Shown here one piece after another: positions 62,310 to 64,000 of a stretch of 64,000 nucleotides of DNA. The stretch's first letter is position 1. Each line of letters opens with the position of its first letter. The translations under genes and the position numbers were made by a program. The DNA is from Sclerotiophoma versabilis (taxonomy: Eukaryota; Ascomycota; Dothideomycetes; Pleosporales; Didymellaceae), in the NCBI GenBank assembly GCA_012274445.1, contig JAAROD010000069.1:868001-932000 (forward strand). Reading direction: 5' to 3'. The notes under the pieces were generated by a model. That model had not been told where the DNA came from, made no database searches, and saw nothing but the letters and a program-made list of their open reading frames with translations.

Positions 62310-63224
62310 ATGTTGCCCAACATGCGACGCATATCCGGCCTCTTCTCTTCGCCAAAAACCTCCTTCCAAATCCTCTCCGACCTGCATCTAGATCACGATT
62401 CACAATACCTGACGTTCCACATCCCGGTCAGCGCGCCCTTCCTGATTCTCGCAGGCAACATAGGGCGCCTGGTAGACTACGAATCTTACCTTTCGTTCCT
62501 GGTCCGGCGGTGCAATCTACACGAAAAAGTGTTCCTCGTGCTGGGGAGTCTGGAGTTCCATGGACTGGGGTGGATGGACGGGCTGCAGCTAGCGCACAAG
62601 ATGGAAAAGGAGCCGGCGACGAAAGGCAGGCTAGAAGTCCTCTATGAGACACGGAGTGAGGTGCCGGATACAAACATCGTGCTGTTGGGTGCGACGCTTT
62701 GGAGTAGAATTCCAGACACGGATGTACCGGCTGTATTGAAGAAGATGCCCGAGTTCGACGAAAAGACCGGTATCCAAGGGAAGTGGAGTGTGGAGAAGCA
62801 CAACTCTGAGCATAAAAGAGATCTGAAGTGGTTGAAGGAGGAAATTGCCCAGGCGATGAAGCCGACTGTGGGCCCTGGTGGGAAACCGGCTTCTGGGTTC
62901 GCGGCGGGATCGGAGGCGAAGCAGGTCGTCGTTGTGACGGCATTTACACCAGATCTAAGGACTGCGCTAGATCCGTGGCAGATTGATGCGCCGTGGAGTT
63001 CGGCGTATGGCACAGATCTACTGAATGCTAGTGAGTGGACCGGTGTGAAGACATGGATATGCGGAACGACTGGGAGAACGTGTGAGTTCAAAAAGAATGG
63101 TGTCACAGTGGTGAGCAACCAGAGAGGTCGTGAAGGCGACCAAGTCACTGGCTTACTTAGAGATGGGATGTCAGAGAAGCAGAAGGCTGGATTGTTCGAT
63201 GTTATGAGAGTGGTCAGGGTATGA
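62310..63224 (+). CDS. metallophosphoesterase-like protein lacking most metal ligands
   Basis: 304 residues, intronless, ATG 62310. The whole calcineurin-like phosphoesterase scaffold is recognisable: FQILSDLHLDHDSQYLTF (D-x-H kept, residues about 23-25), then LILAGNIG where the family has GD, VLGSLEFHG where it has GNHE, VVVVTAFTP where it has a THH-type motif, and WICGTTGRT where it has GHxH. The intervening sequence (TNIVLLGATLWSRIP, PWSSAYGTDLL, VSNQRG) is well preserved. So three of the four later metal-binding blocks lose their His/Asn and the GD Asp is Asn. It is probably a pseudoenzyme that keeps the fold. The open frame without stops argues against simple decay. Confidence 0.8.
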   Translation: MLPNMRRISGLFSSPKTSFQILSDLHLDHDSQYLTFHIPVSAPFLILAGNIGRLVDYESYLSFLVRRCNLHEKVFLVLGSLEFHGLGWMDGLQLAHKMEKEPATKGRLEVLYETRSEVPDTNIVLLGATLWSRIPDTDVPAVLKKMPEFDEKTGIQGKWSVEKHNSEHKRDLKWLKEEIAQAMKPTVGPGGKPASGFAAGSEAKQVVVVTAFTPDLRTALDPWQIDAPWSSAYGTDLLNASEWTGVKTWICGTTGRTCEFKKNGVTVVSNQRGREGDQVTGLLRDGMSEKQKAGLFDVMRVVRV

Positions 63225-63795
63225 CCGGTATTGGATAGCAATGTTATGAACACCGCCGAGCTGTGTCTTGCATATCCTTCAAATCATCTTACCTTGCGCA
63301 TTGTTTTTGACTTTCAACACCTAGTACCCAAGACGAACTACGCGGTCTTGACAGATGTCGTGCGAACAGGCAACGCATCGCTGGAGTACCTCGAACTTAG
63401 GACCTTTCGCACTATTAGCTGAACATTTGCAGCATTGCCTTGCCAGATGATGCATCAAGTCGGATCCTTTCGAATCCTGAGATCCCAGCATCCTGTACTC
63501 TACGAACTGTTGTTAGTAGATGCTCGTGTATGAATGGCAGAGTTACTCACTGATAGCAGGACGCTCGGCAACTCTCGAGGTGAGACGCTTGTCTGTTTGT
63601 TTAGTATGCTTGCGCTGATATCTCATCCCGCGCTGTCTGAATTCCTTTAGGCTTGAGCTCTTGCGTATGGTAGCCTCGCGTTGCGTTCCTGCGTTCGAGC
63701 AAATTTTCCTCTTCTTCTGCTTCATGACGCAAGCGAGGCCCAGCCACTGCGCGCTCACGACTGCGCCACATGAGCTCTCGCTCCTGTCTACTTAC
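63225..63795. other. region between the phosphoesterase-like gene and the edge gene
   Basis: About 570 bp. The minus-strand frame that ends at 63796 can be read on leftward (to about 63590) through one TAG as charged, coding-like sequence, so part of this stretch may belong to the edge gene. Confidence 0.35.
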
Positions 63796-64000
63796 CTATT
63801 GCTGGCTTCTCGTAGCTTTAGCCCCACGTGTTCTTTGTTCCTGGCGAGCAGCAACAAAATATTCCCTGAACCGAGCTTCCTCCTCATCCTCTTCCAACTT
63901 CATGGCATCGAGCCGTTCGCGCAGGCAACCAAGGCCGTCATAATTATGTTGCTGCTGGCGCTCCGACTGATTATTGACACTGCTTTCCCCCGCACGTCTT
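63796..64000 (-). CDS. 3' part of a charged, coiled-coil-like protein (runs off the right edge)
   Basis: The minus strand is open from the window edge to TAG at 63798-63796, 68 codons. It is rich in Gln/Glu/Arg (LRERLDAMKLEEDEEEARF, then EYFVAARQEQRTRGAKATRS). The stop is followed at once by gtaagt, so TAG-gtaagt looks like a splice donor, and the same frame goes on as ERELMWRSRERAVAG and further. It may be a true end, an intron, or a nonsense mutation. Family not recognised. Confidence 0.45.
   Translation of the reverse strand, partial: RRAGESSVNNQSERQQQHNYDGLGCLRERLDAMKLEEDEEEARFREYFVAARQEQRTRGAKATRSQQ

Overview
The window is nuclear DNA of a filamentous ascomycete. The evidence is many short introns (about 47-61 bp) with GTRNGT donors and CTRAC-like branch points, fungal-only families (HET-domain protein, SAT4/rhodopsin-type membrane protein, HOS3-type deacetylase), a chromodomain-bearing Ty3-type LTR retrotransposon, and small TA-rich blocks that look like old RIP-mutated repeats. 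The overall flavour (HET proteins, F-box family, DHA1 and allantoate-type MFS genes) suggests Dothideomycetes, probably Pleosporales. That placement is inference.

Layout. 0-16 kb: a double-HET incompatibility-type protein; a three-exon C2H2 zinc-finger protein; the Rad4/XPC repair protein; then two related kinase-like genes. Between the kinases lies a decayed copy of the 3' end of rad4, so the second kinase arose by tandem duplication of a [rad4 3' end + kinase] block. 18-28 kb: a large fungal kinase-like protein, then a gene-poor stretch with an F-box-type pseudogene (13 internal stops in one unbroken frame), a small membrane protein and an RNase H gene carrying a one-base frameshift. 29-35 kb: a DHA1-type MFS transporter and mitochondrial Lon protease (PIM1).

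35.4-42.4 kb: a complete, apparently young chromovirus. Its two 501-bp LTRs look identical, it has a TCTTC target duplication, Gag and Pol joined by a T TTT TTA -1 frameshift site, a possible self-priming PBS, and an antisense ORF between pol and the 3' LTR that codes for a Zn2Cys6-like cluster plus a coiled coil. This antisense gene is the most unusual item in the window.

43-64 kb: HOS3-like histone deacetylase, a multi-pass membrane protein, an alpha/beta hydrolase, an allantoate-permease-like MFS transporter, AP-1 beta-adaptin divergently paired with EMC4, a short-chain dehydrogenase whose only intron lacks a proper acceptor, a rhodopsin-type seven-TM protein, a metallophosphoesterase-like protein that has lost most metal ligands, and the 3' part of a gene running off the right edge.

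Housekeeping genes (rad4, PIM1, HOS3, AP-1 beta, EMC4) are interspersed with accessory genes. Apart from the retrotransposon there is no evident multi-gene system or secondary-metabolite cluster. All exon boundaries were worked out by eye from frame, GT/AG sites and branch points. No tRNA, rRNA or CRISPR array was recognised.
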